From Phallusia fumigata (Eukaryota; Chordata; Ascidiacea; Phlebobranchia; Ascidiidae): DNA of 31,110 bases. Each line of letters begins with the position of its first letter. Positions within the stretch are counted from its first letter, which is position 1. Of the stretch, positions 20,591-31,110 are shown one piece after another. Made by a program: the position numbers and the translations under genes. The DNA is taken from contig QXVZ01000883.1 of assembly GCA_008931825.1 (NCBI GenBank), forward strand, positions 1 through 31,110, given 5' to 3'. Under the pieces are notes generated by a model. It was not told the origin of the DNA. It ran no database searches and worked only from the letters and a program-made list of their open reading frames with translations.

Positions 20591-23500
20591 ATGGGGGACC
20601 CAAGAATTACAGGTGAAACTGGATGCTTGAAAGTTTGTATATATTCACGGGACATTGTACTTTGCAAACATTTTGACGATATGTATAGGGCAACGTGTCA
20701 AGACGCTAACGGTTCAGTGCAACGCTACGTATTGCTGCTTGGAACGGCTGGTAAACTTAATATAGTTCTCATGCCTACATGTTTTCAATGACGTATATTG
20801 GAAACTACCCTTGAATTAAATATACAACGCAGTTAGTCACTTTCGCTTGTGGTAAGCCTGAGGCGTGCATCGAAATCTTGTTCACGATTTGCGCTACTGG
20901 TGAACTTGCTTGACCACAAATGTGCGGTTTATGCAACAGTAAGGTGTTGTACAACCAAAATAGGTTCCGTATTTTATTAGTTCGATGCCGAAAATCCAAT
21001 AAGCTTGTATATTTGCTTGTTTATATTAAGTGCCGCGGCCAAGGGTATTTACCGTTTTGTTCCTTTATGTCAAAAATCTAATTTGCGGTTTACGTTGAAC
21101 AGTCACAGATACGACTGAAGAAAACTCCCAGCAAAACAAGGACTTTGATCCGTGGGCGATCCCAGAAGATGACGAAGGTATAAAAAATATGGGTATTTTC
21201 GGTTGATTAAGTCGACATGTATCGTAGTCATTTTTGAAACCGTGTTTTCTAGAAGGATTACGGCAAACCAAGTGGTCAAACCGGTCGTTTTGTGTTAGAT
21301 GTCACGTACTTATTGCGTCACTGGCTTGATTTAGTCATTGGGCTATTTTAACCTTGCATTGGTTCATACAGCTTTGTAGTTCAAAGACAAACTACACCAA
21401 AGAAACCCCCGGATTTAATGTTTCTCGGCCTCAAATTCTGAGCTTCTTCATAGGCGTGGACCTATATTGACAAATCCCCCTTCCTTTATCACAGCAAAAT
21501 GTTTTACCAACTAAACCACTTTAACACACACCTGCACAATGCACAGCCCAGAGCGGACCGCATAAGCTTTTAATGCGGTCCATAAGATGTTTTGCAAAGT
21601 ATTTACTGTGCACCAAAAATACGCACGCAAGCGTTCGTCATGTAATGTAATGGATATTTTTGTTGCTTCTTATTTAGTGCTGCACTGCGTGATCTTACTT
21701 TATTCTATTTCTGTAATAAATTAACAAAATGTTGGTTAATATTCGACGCTTCGTAGGCCACATTATATAAACGTTTCCATTTCGCTATCGAGCCCAAGAA
21801 AAACTTTTTCTGTTGTGGCATGCCTGATTTCACATGAAGACTGTGTTCGTTGTAACAGAGTTCGAGAAATGGTCGGAAATGACAACAAAACGGAAAGTGG
21901 AGTTCCTATTGATTATCACCAGCAAACTTATTGGAGTGCTTGGATGTTTGTATCTCTTCATTTGCTCCCTTAGTCTCATGGGATCAGCCTTCCAAGTTCT
22001 TGGTACCTTTTGTTGTCAATAAATCGGATTTTAACTTCATTTGCGGCATTTAACAATTTTTTACTACATTTTTGCTCTCGACATTAGTTCAAGATTTTTA
22101 TGTCTGTATGTCAAGGGTTTCTGTGTCTGTTTTTTAGTTCTTGGGTTTAGACATATGATGCTCCCGAGCCAATGTCTCAAACATTTTATACGCCTGTCCC
22201 TTGTTCGATTATGAAACGAAGAGCTCAATCTGACAGAATAGGGTAAAAAAGGCCCAAATTTAGTTGCGCAACTATGTTAGTTAAGCTAGCAAAGCAAGAC
22301 ACGGACTTGAAAAGCATCATAGTTAAAAAATAACCAACAACAATCTTATTTCAACAATTGAGTTCTGATAATAACAAAGTCGATTGTGAAAACTGCTGTT
22401 AAACGGATTCAGTCTGTACAAGCTCTCCGACTTGTTTAAAAGTTTTTTGAAGCTATAGCCTTTACTAATTAGGCCAGTACCATGTACTTCAGTATGCTGT
22501 TTTGTACTAAAAGATTGAATTAATCAGTAGCGTATGCGCACATTTGAAAAAGCCAGACATCTGTTATTGGTTAGTTAGAATTATGCCGACTTAGTAAAAA
22601 CAAGTGTATGACAATTTTTTTGTCTTTATCAGCCGGAAAAACCGCCGGCACCATCTTCAGTAACAATTCGATCCTGGCAAACCCTGTGACGGGACTTATC
22701 ATCGGTATCCTGGTAACGGTCTTGGTTCAAAGTTCATCGACATCAACCTCTATAGTCACCACCATGGTGGGAGCTGACAGTAAGGAGATTTTTTATATTT
22801 CGCTTCACGGTAACTGGTTCTGAAGTTGGGGCAATGGTTTAGGCCAATATCGACATTTTAACAGGACTAAGATTAGTGGTTCTCGACCAGGGTCCGCGGC
22901 AACTTCTGAAAACGAGGACTATTGGATTATTAAATCACGATTTTCGAAAAATATTCCCATACTTTACCTGGAAAACCTGAAGACAGACAGCTTTTTTAAA
23001 TGGCAAACAATGTCACATTGTGAGTAGAGGTCCGCGACTACTTTGTCAGCATCAAAAAGGGGCAGCCACCAATATAAGATTAAGAACCACTGGATTGGAC
23101 CAAGATAATTTCCATAACTGTCGATCATTAAATTACGAAAGAAAGAGGAAAAATTAGGTTTATAGCGTCGCATGCTGCGAGAGAGGCAACTTCATTTCTT
23201 TGACATTTTACATCAAGTGCTTTAAATAAAATGCTTCAGAAATAGATAACCAAAACGTATTATGGTTTTTTGTATGAATTGATCGGGCGCAACTCTCAAC
23301 ATCACCATCGCATAATTCTATTTACTATCTCCACCAGTAATATATTGTTTGTTGCCTTTTTTCAAAATATATCGTTTGTATGACATTTTCATTGAGTCGG
23401 CGAATTGTTACGATAGGAAAAGACTCAAAGGCCTAAAAAGAATGAGAAACACCACTCCAACTGCACGTACTCTGTCGGTACCGGTTTAATGAAAACAATT

Positions 23501-26500
23501 TTAAGTCGGAAAGAACCGAAATGATTAAATCGAAACTTTAAATTGGCTTAATATGCGGCTCGGTTTGTTCTAAGCCGTAGGACATACCAGGTATTGAAAT
23601 ATTTGTGGCAAACCGAACAAATAGCATTAAGCTGAAGAGAAGAAGGCTATAATTGAAAGCCAAGTATTGGGTTTATCATTGGAGCTTTTCTTTTGAATTG
23701 ATCGGACAGTTCGGATGCGGTTTTAAAAACGTGAAGGACTGAAGTAGAATTTAAGGTGGGACAGCGTGCTGCCAAACCACACTTACATGTTTCCACGCGA
23801 AACCGCACCTAGACACAATCGACATTTGTATGATAAGGTTTGGTTGTTGTTGTTATTGTACAAGGATTAAGTTCAGGTATCGGATACATGTACGAAATAG
23901 TATAAGGTACTATTTTTGGCAGTGGTTCTCAACCTTTTTTGTTGTGCTCGTCCTTTTACTGAGACTTCGCGGCACCCAAAGCGGCGTACACGGCAATTCC
24001 AAAACAAAAAACAAAGAAAACTGTCATTTTGCAAACCCCTTAGCCTTGCAAACGGCATCCCGGTTGGGAAACACGGATTTAACGTGCGAATGGCCCAACC
24101 CCTGGAATTCATTACAAACAGTCCGTTCCGCACATCGACTGATAAACTACATAAACAAACAAACATTCTAAAGATACAACAAATGCATAAGTTGGAGTTA
24201 ACCAAACTTGTTTTTCTATTTACAAAAAACTTGTTACCTGAGACATTTAATGCTTATTTCACACACACATCAAATGTACATGCACATGACACTAGGCGTT
24301 CCTCAAAAATCAATTTTACATTCCGCGTGTATTTTCAACGCGTGCTCAAAACACAGTGCAATATGCATGCACCAAGGCATGGGAAAAGATACCACAGGAA
24401 ATCCAAACTTTAAGCATGTCAGGATTTAAGCGAGCTGTGAAAACATTTCTTTTGAATGAATGCCGATAAAGCTATTCGCACCAACAATAAAACAAATTCT
24501 GTTGTCGTGAACCATGTGCTCCCTTTTGTAAACATTCCCCCAATACCAATGCCACAATCTGCGGTAAATTATGCGCTGATTGCTTTGATTAAAACAGGTC
24601 CGATTGCCTTAGGTGCACTTATGCATCTGTGATCTGCTCAATTAAGCGTGAAGCGTACTTTATCGTCATAACGTTTCGTAACTTAACTTTCCTTTAGATG
24701 CAATGTAATGCCTTTTATTTTTGCGCATCTTTTGTTTTTTGTTGTCTTGAAATCTCGCATATTAGGGGTCAGCCCTCAAACAACCACTTGTGGTTCTCGC
24801 TAATCCCTCGTTGTTAAGAACAAACGTAAACAAAAAATGAATGAATGAATGAACGGTGTCACTCAACCACACAGATACACAAAAACCTTTGCTAATCATG
24901 AATTTCAATTTCACAGTTTTGTCCGTCCACACAGCAATTCCGGTGGTGATGGGCGCAAATATTGGAACCTCGGTGACCAATACTATCGTCTCGCTTTCAC
25001 AATCAATGGACGTTGTGCAGTTTCGCCGGTAAGAAAGCCAGTGGTTTTTTGACTGTTTTTTGATAATAGACAGTTTAAACCAGTTTTTGTTTCGCCCTAC
25101 CGGTTTCACACTATTAAGTAACATATACTAGCCATGAATGGGACTATACGACAATAATAATTTTTTACGATGTATTAACACTATTCTTAGTCCCCCCGAA
25201 AACTGCTTCGCGAATTCCACTTTAAGAACTCACAACGTAGGGTCAGTTGGATCTCACTTTAACAATGACTTTGCGTCTTGCAAGAAAGTAATAAAATTAC
25301 CACGTCCTTTAAAACCGAGTATCATTTTTTTTGTAAAACTTGCATGTCGAGCTCGTGTAAGTTACATGTGGCATCATTATTAACTGGTTGTGCGTAAAAC
25401 GTGACAAAATAGGCCACAATGGCGCAGCCCTATAGCCGTGGGCAAAAACCTTAGTACATTATTGAAACAGGATTTTACCCATACAAAATATGGAAGCAAA
25501 ACCGAACCGAGACATTTCTTTTCTGTGTTGAAATATGTAGGCTAAATGTTTTAAATCAGAGCGTTTGCCGGAGCCANACTGCTTCGCGAATTCCACTTTA
25601 AGAACTCACAACGTAGGGTCAGTTGGATCTCACTTTAACAATGACTTTGCGTCTTGCAAGAAAGTAATAAAATTACCACGTCCTTTAAAACCGAGTATCA
25701 TTTTTTTTGTAAAACTTGCATGTCGAGCTCGTGTAAGTTACATGTGGCATCATTATTAACTGGTTGTGCGTAAAACGTGACAAAATAGGCCACAATGGCG
25801 CAGCCCTATAGCCGTGGGCAAAAACCTTAGTACATTATTGAAACAGGATTTTACCCATACAAAATATGGAAGCAAAACCGAACCGAGACATTTCTTTTCT
25901 GTGTTGAAATATGTAGGCTAAATGTTTTAAATCAGAGCGTTTGCCGGAGCCACCGTTCACGACATCTTCAACCTGCTTTCTGTGCTTGTGTTGCTGCCGA
26001 TAGAAGTTGCTTCAGGAATGTTGGAACGTATGACGCACCAAATCATTGCGCCGCTGGAAGGTACCGGTGTTAAACCACCCAAGATTCTCAAGGTAACATC
26101 ATTTAGGTCCAAGTAGTATTAAAAAATCCTTTTGGAGGCAGAACAAATTATAGCTTCCGAGCTTAAAATACAGTTGTGCGTCAGCCTTCGCAAATTAAAA
26201 AACAAAACGGCGAGCTGTTTACCGCTTTGGTTTTACGACTCACAAGAATAACAAAAACCATTACGAAAAGTTGTGCTGAACGAAGGGGATATTATCCCAC
26301 GTTAATAAATCAATAATATAATATTATTTATCCAAAGCAACAACAACTGACTAAGCGTCACTAGGAACTCTGTGATGGCTTTTTAGGACACAGTACAAAG
26401 ACCAGCAAAAGCGTGTTGTGGTTCGTATAGGATTGTGGCATTATTGCTGGCCTACATGAAAACTTCAGAACAGACTACAGTATTGAAGATACCTACGCGT

Positions 26501-28609
26501 ATAACTGGTTTTTCGCAATGCTACAGTAAAAACACTAAGTTTTTGACCATTGCACAGGTGATTACAGACCCGCTCACAAAGAAGATCATTCAAGTTAACA
26601 AGACGATCATCGAACTTGTGGCACAGAAAGTGCCGCTGGAGGACGATGCAAGTATGGTTTCGGTAAGTAAGGCAACTTTATATATTATTACTAACAAGTT
26701 TGCCAACCAACAATTTCGACCCGCAGTTCCACAGTCTACCGAACATTTGCAAACGTTTTGTGAGTATTAATGAGTAGAAGTGTTTGGTTTGTGACACCAC
26801 CTCTTGAATAAGCAAACAACGAAGTTTTTATCAGCAAGCGTCGAATAACGCTAAAACCAATTTTTGTAGTTTTCATTTTGAGTTTAGTGCTGTTCTTTCT
26901 GACTGCGTCGAACATGAGAACGAAGTTAAGACAACAATACAAAAATACCTATTTGTTCTGCCAAGTTGGGAATCTGTAGCTTTGACATTTAACAACCTGG
27001 CTACGCTTTTCGTGTCATTTCCTGTAATGAATCAATTTGTTTGACAGATAATTTGCAAGGAGTATAACTNTTCTGCCAAGTTGGGAATCTGTAGCTTTGA
27101 CATTTAACAACCTGGCTACGCTTTTCGTGTCATTTCCTGTAATGAATCAATTTGTTTGACAGATAATTTGCAAGGAGTATAACTCGACCGTGGAGAAAAC
27201 AGTCAAAGTTCCATGTAAGCTACTAATTTAAGGTTGTTTGTAATAAGACAAATAACATTTATGCCCAATGTTTCAAAATCAGGCACCCAGAGCCATTTTA
27301 TTTTCGCCGGGACCGCACTTGATGATGGAGGAGTGGGAGCCATCCTGCTCATTGTTTCTCTTTTTGCTCTCTGCGCTTGCCTCATCACTATGGTTAAGCT
27401 TCTCCATTCAATGATGAAGGGCAGTATTGCGAGAACAATTAAAAGAGTAATCAACACCGATTTCCGAAAACCGTTTAAATGGGTCGCAGGTGAGAAGAAA
27501 AATAANCTTCTCCATTCAATGATGAAGGGCAGTATTGCGAGAACAATTAAAAGAGTAATCAACACCGATTTCCGAAAACCGTTTAAATGGGTCGCAGGTG
27601 AGAAGAAAAATAACTATGTGGTGCAAATATGTCACATATCTAAAACATGATTTGGTCATGAAGTTAAAACACTTCGAAAATTGTAAGACAACCCTGCAAA
27701 AGATGGCTACAATTGCAATCATGTTCTTCCAATAGAAATCTTTGTTGACCTCATGCTCCTTTTTCCCGAATGAAATAGGGCAACTGAAATATAAAAAACA
27801 AGCATCATACAAAAAACATTCACAGCCTTACCCTAACACTTTCATGCATTTAATTGTACCTTTTTTATTCCTTAGGATACCTGGCCATTCTAGTGGGAGC
27901 AGGACTTACTTTTGTAGTTCAAAGCAGTTCAGTTTTTACGTCTACCATGACCCCACTTGTGGGCATAGGTGTTATCAGCTTGAAACGCATGTACCCCCTA
28001 ACACTGGGTGCCAACATTGGCACAACAACAACATCCCTCTTGGCTGCTTTGGCAACAGACGGCGATGCTTTGTCCAGGACCCTCCAGATCGCCTTTTGTC
28101 ATTTTTTCTTCAACATCTTTGGCATTGCGATTTGGTATGTGATACCCTTTATGAGAAGTATCCCTATTAGAGGAGCAAAGATGCTTGGCAACACTACAGC
28201 CAAATACAGGTGGTTCGCACTTGTTTACCTGTTTATGGTTTTCTTTATTATACCTGCCATTATACTTGGTCTATCGATTGCACATATATGGGCAATGGGA
28301 GCATTCATGATCGTGGTGGGCATAATTGTGTTGTTTGTTGTTGTGGTGAAAGTCCTTCAGGCATACAGACCTGGGATTCTTCCTGTGGTTCTCAAGAATT
28401 GGAAATTCCTGCCAGTGTTTATGCGCTCGCTTCAGCCTTATGATAAGGTCTTTACTATTTGCTGTGCACGATCTGATTTGTGCAGAAGATGTTGTGGATC
28501 ATGTAGTGGAAATCAACCCGAGGAGGAGCATGTGTATGAGAATCCTATGGTTGGCACCAACAAGGTTTTGCCTAAGCAGGATGAAAAAATGCAAACATCA
28601 CCGATTTAA
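20591..28609 (+). CDS. SLC34 sodium/phosphate cotransporter, copy B, complete
   Basis: NaPi-II transporter moving phosphate with Na+ across the plasma membrane. Exons: 20591-20612, 21109-21177, 21859-22002, 22633-22779, 24917-25028, 25936-26092, 26558-26662, 27163-27214, 27283-27489, 27876-28609; all GT-AG with matching phases, 582 residues. The acidic cytosolic N-terminus carries [12 protein letters not shown], like the DPWNLP of vertebrate NaPi-IIb. The inverted-repeat core is visible: QSSSTSTS (111-118) with GANIGTS (140-146), and QSSSVFTS (354-361) with GANIGTT (383-389). TVHD (171-174) keeps the Asp that in vertebrates marks electrogenic NaPi-IIa/b, where electroneutral IIc has Gly. The extracellular loop is very short (17 codons, one NST site). 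The tail is Cys-rich (LCRRCCGSC) and ends SPI. Exons 6, 8 and 9 are each partly duplicated across single Ns (25577, 27070, 27506). These are assembly effects, so the gene is probably intact. Confidence 0.94.
21555..21581. repeat. perfect 9-bp inverted repeat (hairpin)
   Basis: GGACCGCAT (21555-21563) and ATGCGGTCC (21573-21581) are perfect complements around a 9-base spacer, in copy B intron 2. It is not a tRNA arm that I can place. It could be a fragment of a foldback element. Confidence 0.6.
22874..23092. mobile_element. hAT-type element remnant in copy B intron 4
   Basis: The left end tagtggttctcgaccaggg and the reverse complement of the right end, cagtggttcttaatcttat, match over the terminal ten bases. 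The inside has two ggtccgcg phrases, as in the element at 12424-12730. About 219 bases. Flanking 8-mers (actaagat, gattggac) do not match, so the target duplication is lost or the boundaries are off. Confidence 0.55.
23920..24107 (+). mobile_element. hAT left-end fragment
   Basis: CAGTGGTTCTCAACCTTTTTT followed by a gacttcgcggcaccc phrase is a typical hAT left terminus. No matching right end is seen before the LINE fragment or after it in this intron, so this is a truncated copy. The end coordinate is approximate. Confidence 0.45.
24108..24853 (+). mobile_element. 5'-truncated LINE (L2/CR1-like) 3' end, decayed
   Basis: The plus strand encodes the C-terminal tail that follows reverse transcriptase in such LINEs: [12 protein letters not shown], then [20 protein letters not shown], then [10 protein letters not shown]. 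After a frameshift near 24371-24382 it continues as [11 protein letters not shown] and [16 protein letters not shown], with a stop at 24467-24469. An AT-rich 3' UTR follows and ends in a (TGAA)n run (24836-24853), as expected for this class. The enzyme domain itself is gone. The tail ends only 63 bases before copy B exon 5. Confidence 0.75.
25202..25952. repeat. identical 375-bp duplication across an N (25577)
   Basis: 25202-25576 equals 25578-25952 by eye, separated by one N. The repeat includes intron 5 sequence and the first 17 bases of copy B exon 6. The first copy breaks off inside the exon (25560-25576) and the second carries the full exon. This is the pattern of an unmerged contig overlap. 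Confidence 0.92.
26956..27184. repeat. identical 114-bp duplication across an N (27070)
   Basis: 26956-27069 equals 27071-27184. The repeated piece contains the acceptor and first 22 bases of copy B exon 8; only the second copy continues into the rest of the exon. Confidence 0.92.
27399..27613. repeat. identical 107-bp duplication across an N (27506)
   Basis: 27399-27505 equals 27507-27613. It covers the last 91 bases of copy B exon 9, its donor and 16 intron bases. The first copy is joined to the rest of the exon; the second is an orphan. Confidence 0.92.
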
Positions 28610-29583
28610 AATATCTGTCATATAATGGCTAATCATGTATTACATGATGTATACATCAAATAGATTGCAAACACATCTTCTTACCTGTTTGCCTTAAAAT
28701 TTACCTTCTTTTGTTTACTGCAGTTCCATTTCAAATGGTTGCCTATTCTTAAAGTTCACACTTCACGAATAATGCCATCGCCATGTACATACTGTAATTG
28801 TCCGTTTCTTAATTATATGTCCAGTTTCAGTTTAGCTTTCCACTTTAGTACTCATTATTGAGATTTTGTCACTAACCCAACCTATTGGGTACCTATATCA
28901 CATTATTTGTAGTTAAAAACTTTAATGTTTGTCACTGATTGTTTGATTGTTTTCACCTTTGTACACAAATTGTTTTGTTTAAGTGCAAATATCTGAAGTC
29001 TTATCTTCCCTTTTCCTTGGGTTTACCCAATTTCAATAAACTATATAACATAGAATTGACTGAGAACGTGCACATTTTCTGGTGAAAAATATTTGACCAC
29101 AGATTTGCTATGTACAAACAGAAATATTCAGTACTTATTTTCAACATTTTGAAAATTATGGCCATAGATCATTCAGAAAAAGCTTAGTAAATACATCAGG
29201 TAGTTAGATCTAACTATATTCTTACAATAATGAACATATTATACTTCTACTCACATGGTTAATAACTTGAAACCTTACTTTTTTACAATTTTCTTGAAAA
29301 TCAGTTTCCCCGCTTGCTTGGCAACAAACAAAAACATGTGGAGCATTGCATCACACTCTTTTACAACAATAACATTTTATCCAGTAGATAATAAAGCCGA
29401 CTTAATTTTATTCTAACACTACTACAATCTAAGTTCTGGCATGACCAACTTTTTTATGCGTTTTCGCATTTGATTTCTATAGTGGGAAATTACCCTTTGG
29501 GGATTTTATTCCATGTGTTGTAAGTTGTGCAAAGAAGGATACTTATTTTAAACTTGCATCTTTGTGACATTTAAATATTTGCT
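28610..29583. other. copy B 3' UTR and FTSJ1 upstream region
   Basis: AT-rich. AATAAA at 29035-29040 is the likely polyadenylation signal of copy B, about 430 bases past its stop. The remaining 540 bases would hold the FTSJ1 promoter. No other exon or RNA gene is seen. Confidence 0.55.
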
Positions 29584-31110
29584 ATGGGTCGTTCGTCAAA
29601 GGATAAACGAGATATATATTACCGTTTAGCGAAAGAGGAAGGCTGGAGAGCAAGAAGTGCATTTAAACTTTTGCATTTGGATGAAGAGTTCAACTTGTTT
29701 AATGATGGAGTAAAAAGAGTGGTTGACCTTTGCGCAGCTCCGGGAAGCTGGAGTCAAGTGCTTACACGTAAACTGAGGTAACGTATTTCATCTGACTGTA
29801 AATTACTGTGAAGATTTGTTTAGTTATATACTGGATTTATTTGTTTTTACTAAACCTCAGTTACTCCGGNCTTACACGTAAACTGAGGTAACGTATTTCA
29901 TCTGACTGTAAATTACTGTGAAGATTTGTTTAGTTATATACTGGATTTATTTGTTTTTACTAAACCTCAGTTACTCCGGATTCGATTAAATTGACAAATT
30001 CATCTGGATTAGGCAAAGATCCGGTTTAACCCAAAAAATGGTTTCAAGCCTAAGGTTATCACAATGATGATGGAATTTATTGAAAATAAAACAAATTTAT
30101 TGAAACAGTACAACCATACACACCGAATACCCAAAAAGCATTGGCAACGAGTATGATAAATTGGCAATTGACTGTTTCGTCATATGTGGATGGCGGTTAA
30201 TCAGTCGTGTGATTACAATGTTACATTGTTGTAGACTGTCGAGTAGAATACAGTCAATTATCTAATAGTAGGCAATTGTTGGATAAACATGTAACTGCAA
30301 CATAGTTTTGTGTACAAATTTACCATTGTCAAAAACCTTGTAAAATGAAAAATCTGAATTAGGAGCTGTAAGTAAAACAGGTTTTATCCAGATAAGGGGA
30401 AGATCTTGATCAAATTATCGGGAATAACAAAAGCATTTTGTTCAGAAAAACATTAAAAATCATTTGTACCTCCAATTTGATCTGGATTGGGCTAAAATTC
30501 TGCTTAACCGAATCAGGCTTTACTAAGATTTTATAAAGTTGACATTTGACAACTTGTACCAAAACAGAAAATTAAAGGTGTTTTTCTGGTTTGGGCTTTG
30601 TGACTAACAAACTTGGAACAATGATTGTGAATGTGATAGTTAGGGTCTTCAGGGTTGTGATTAGAATACTTTATTTGAAAGCTTATGTTTGCCCACATTT
30701 CCTGTCTGGAATATATAAGACTTTCAATTACAATCTTTTCAAAAAGCAAAACTCCCTACAGTATATTGCATCGAAATTGTGTAAAAAATAGCTTTTGGAC
30801 TGATAGTATTGCATTGTTATTTTTTAGGAAACCAGAAAATGCTGGCCAAAGTGAAGCCAAGATTGTTGCTGTTGACTTACAGGCAATGGCCCCTCTTCCT
30901 GGAGTAATACAAATTCAAGGCGACATTACAAAAGTATTGGTTTTCAGCAAAAAATGTTTTCAAACTGCAAAAATATAATATGACTTAAACCGCACATAGG
31001 AAATATTATTTAAAGGTTTATTTGACCTAATGGACAATGTTAAAAGGTGGGAATTGATCCTTGTTTTACAGGTTTCCACCGCAGAAAGCATTATTTCTCA
31101 CTTTGAAGGT
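29584..31110 (+). CDS. FTSJ1: tRNA (ribose-2'-O) methyltransferase, first three exons
   Basis: FTSJ1 (yeast Trm7) uses S-adenosylmethionine to methylate ribose 2'-OH at anticodon-loop positions 32 and 34 of certain tRNAs. Exons: 29584-29777, 30828-30933 and 31072-31110, the last cut by the window end; phases chain and 113 residues are visible. The start [20 protein letters not shown] matches the eukaryotic family closely. K28 in RSAFKLL is the first residue of the catalytic K-D-K-E tetrad. [11 protein letters not shown] (48-58) is the SAM-binding motif, and [11 protein letters not shown] with QIQGDIT (about 80-99) is the next SAM-contact region. The remaining catalytic residues lie beyond the window. 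A short insert (PENAGQSEA) follows the SAM loop. The end of exon 1 is duplicated across an N in intron 1. Confidence 0.95.
29761..29979. repeat. identical 109-bp duplication across an N (29870)
   Basis: 29761-29869 equals 29871-29979. The repeat holds the last 17 bases of FTSJ1 exon 1 with its donor plus intron sequence. The second copy of the exon end is an orphan. Confidence 0.92.

Noticed and set aside
23830-24429. Several long overlapping frames that look like a gene
   Set aside because: They are a decayed hAT end and LINE tail with a frameshift, not a host gene.
25138-25759. Two plus-strand frames with the same translated tail
   Set aside because: They are intron sequence seen twice because of the 375-bp assembly duplication; no coding signal.

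Overview
The window reads as a compact, intron-dense, AT-rich animal genome, most likely a tunicate such as Ciona. The reasons are chordate-type orthologues (TUBGCP2, SLC34 and FTSJ1), introns mostly of 0.1-1 kb with GT-AG ends, many small hAT-type elements, and signs that a highly heterozygous genome was assembled. The species call is inference. Nothing bacterial is present: no operators, no CRISPR, and no recognisable tRNA or rRNA.

Left part (1-10674): the tail of an unidentified minus-strand exon (1-175); an intronless GNAT-family N-acetyltransferase on the plus strand (1203-1874); and a long minus-strand gene with 14 recognisable exons (10674 down to 2853) encoding the N-terminal 588 residues of gamma-tubulin complex component 2. 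Its C-terminal half was not found in the window. Its introns hold a tandem repeat interrupted by a 442-bp hAT element and a small foldback element.

Middle and right (11283-28609): two SLC34 (type II Na/phosphate cotransporter) paralogues lie head to head. Copy A (minus, 14980 to 11283) has its first exon and its last four exons, but the exons between are missing exactly where a single-N gap sits (14721). Copy B (plus, 20591-28609) is complete: ten exons, 582 residues, with both QSSS motifs. Between them lie a small two-exon gene for a 79-residue protein of unknown function, just upstream of copy A on the same strand, and about 5 kb of intergenic DNA with two perfect CRE octamers and a hAT-type MITE. 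Copy B's fourth intron holds hAT remnants and the 3' end of an L2/CR1-like LINE.

Right edge (29584-31110): the first three exons of FTSJ1/TRM7, a tRNA 2'-O-ribose methyltransferase, running out of the window.

The strongest unusual signal is structural. The window has six isolated single-N positions, and five are flanked by direct duplications of 107-410 bp. Four are identical on both sides and one differs like two alleles. They look like unmerged contig overlaps or two haplotypes laid end to end, and they duplicate pieces of exons in copy A, copy B and FTSJ1. I see no convincing new biological system. The best leads are the inverted SLC34 pair, the 79-residue gene, and the missing half of TUBGCP2.
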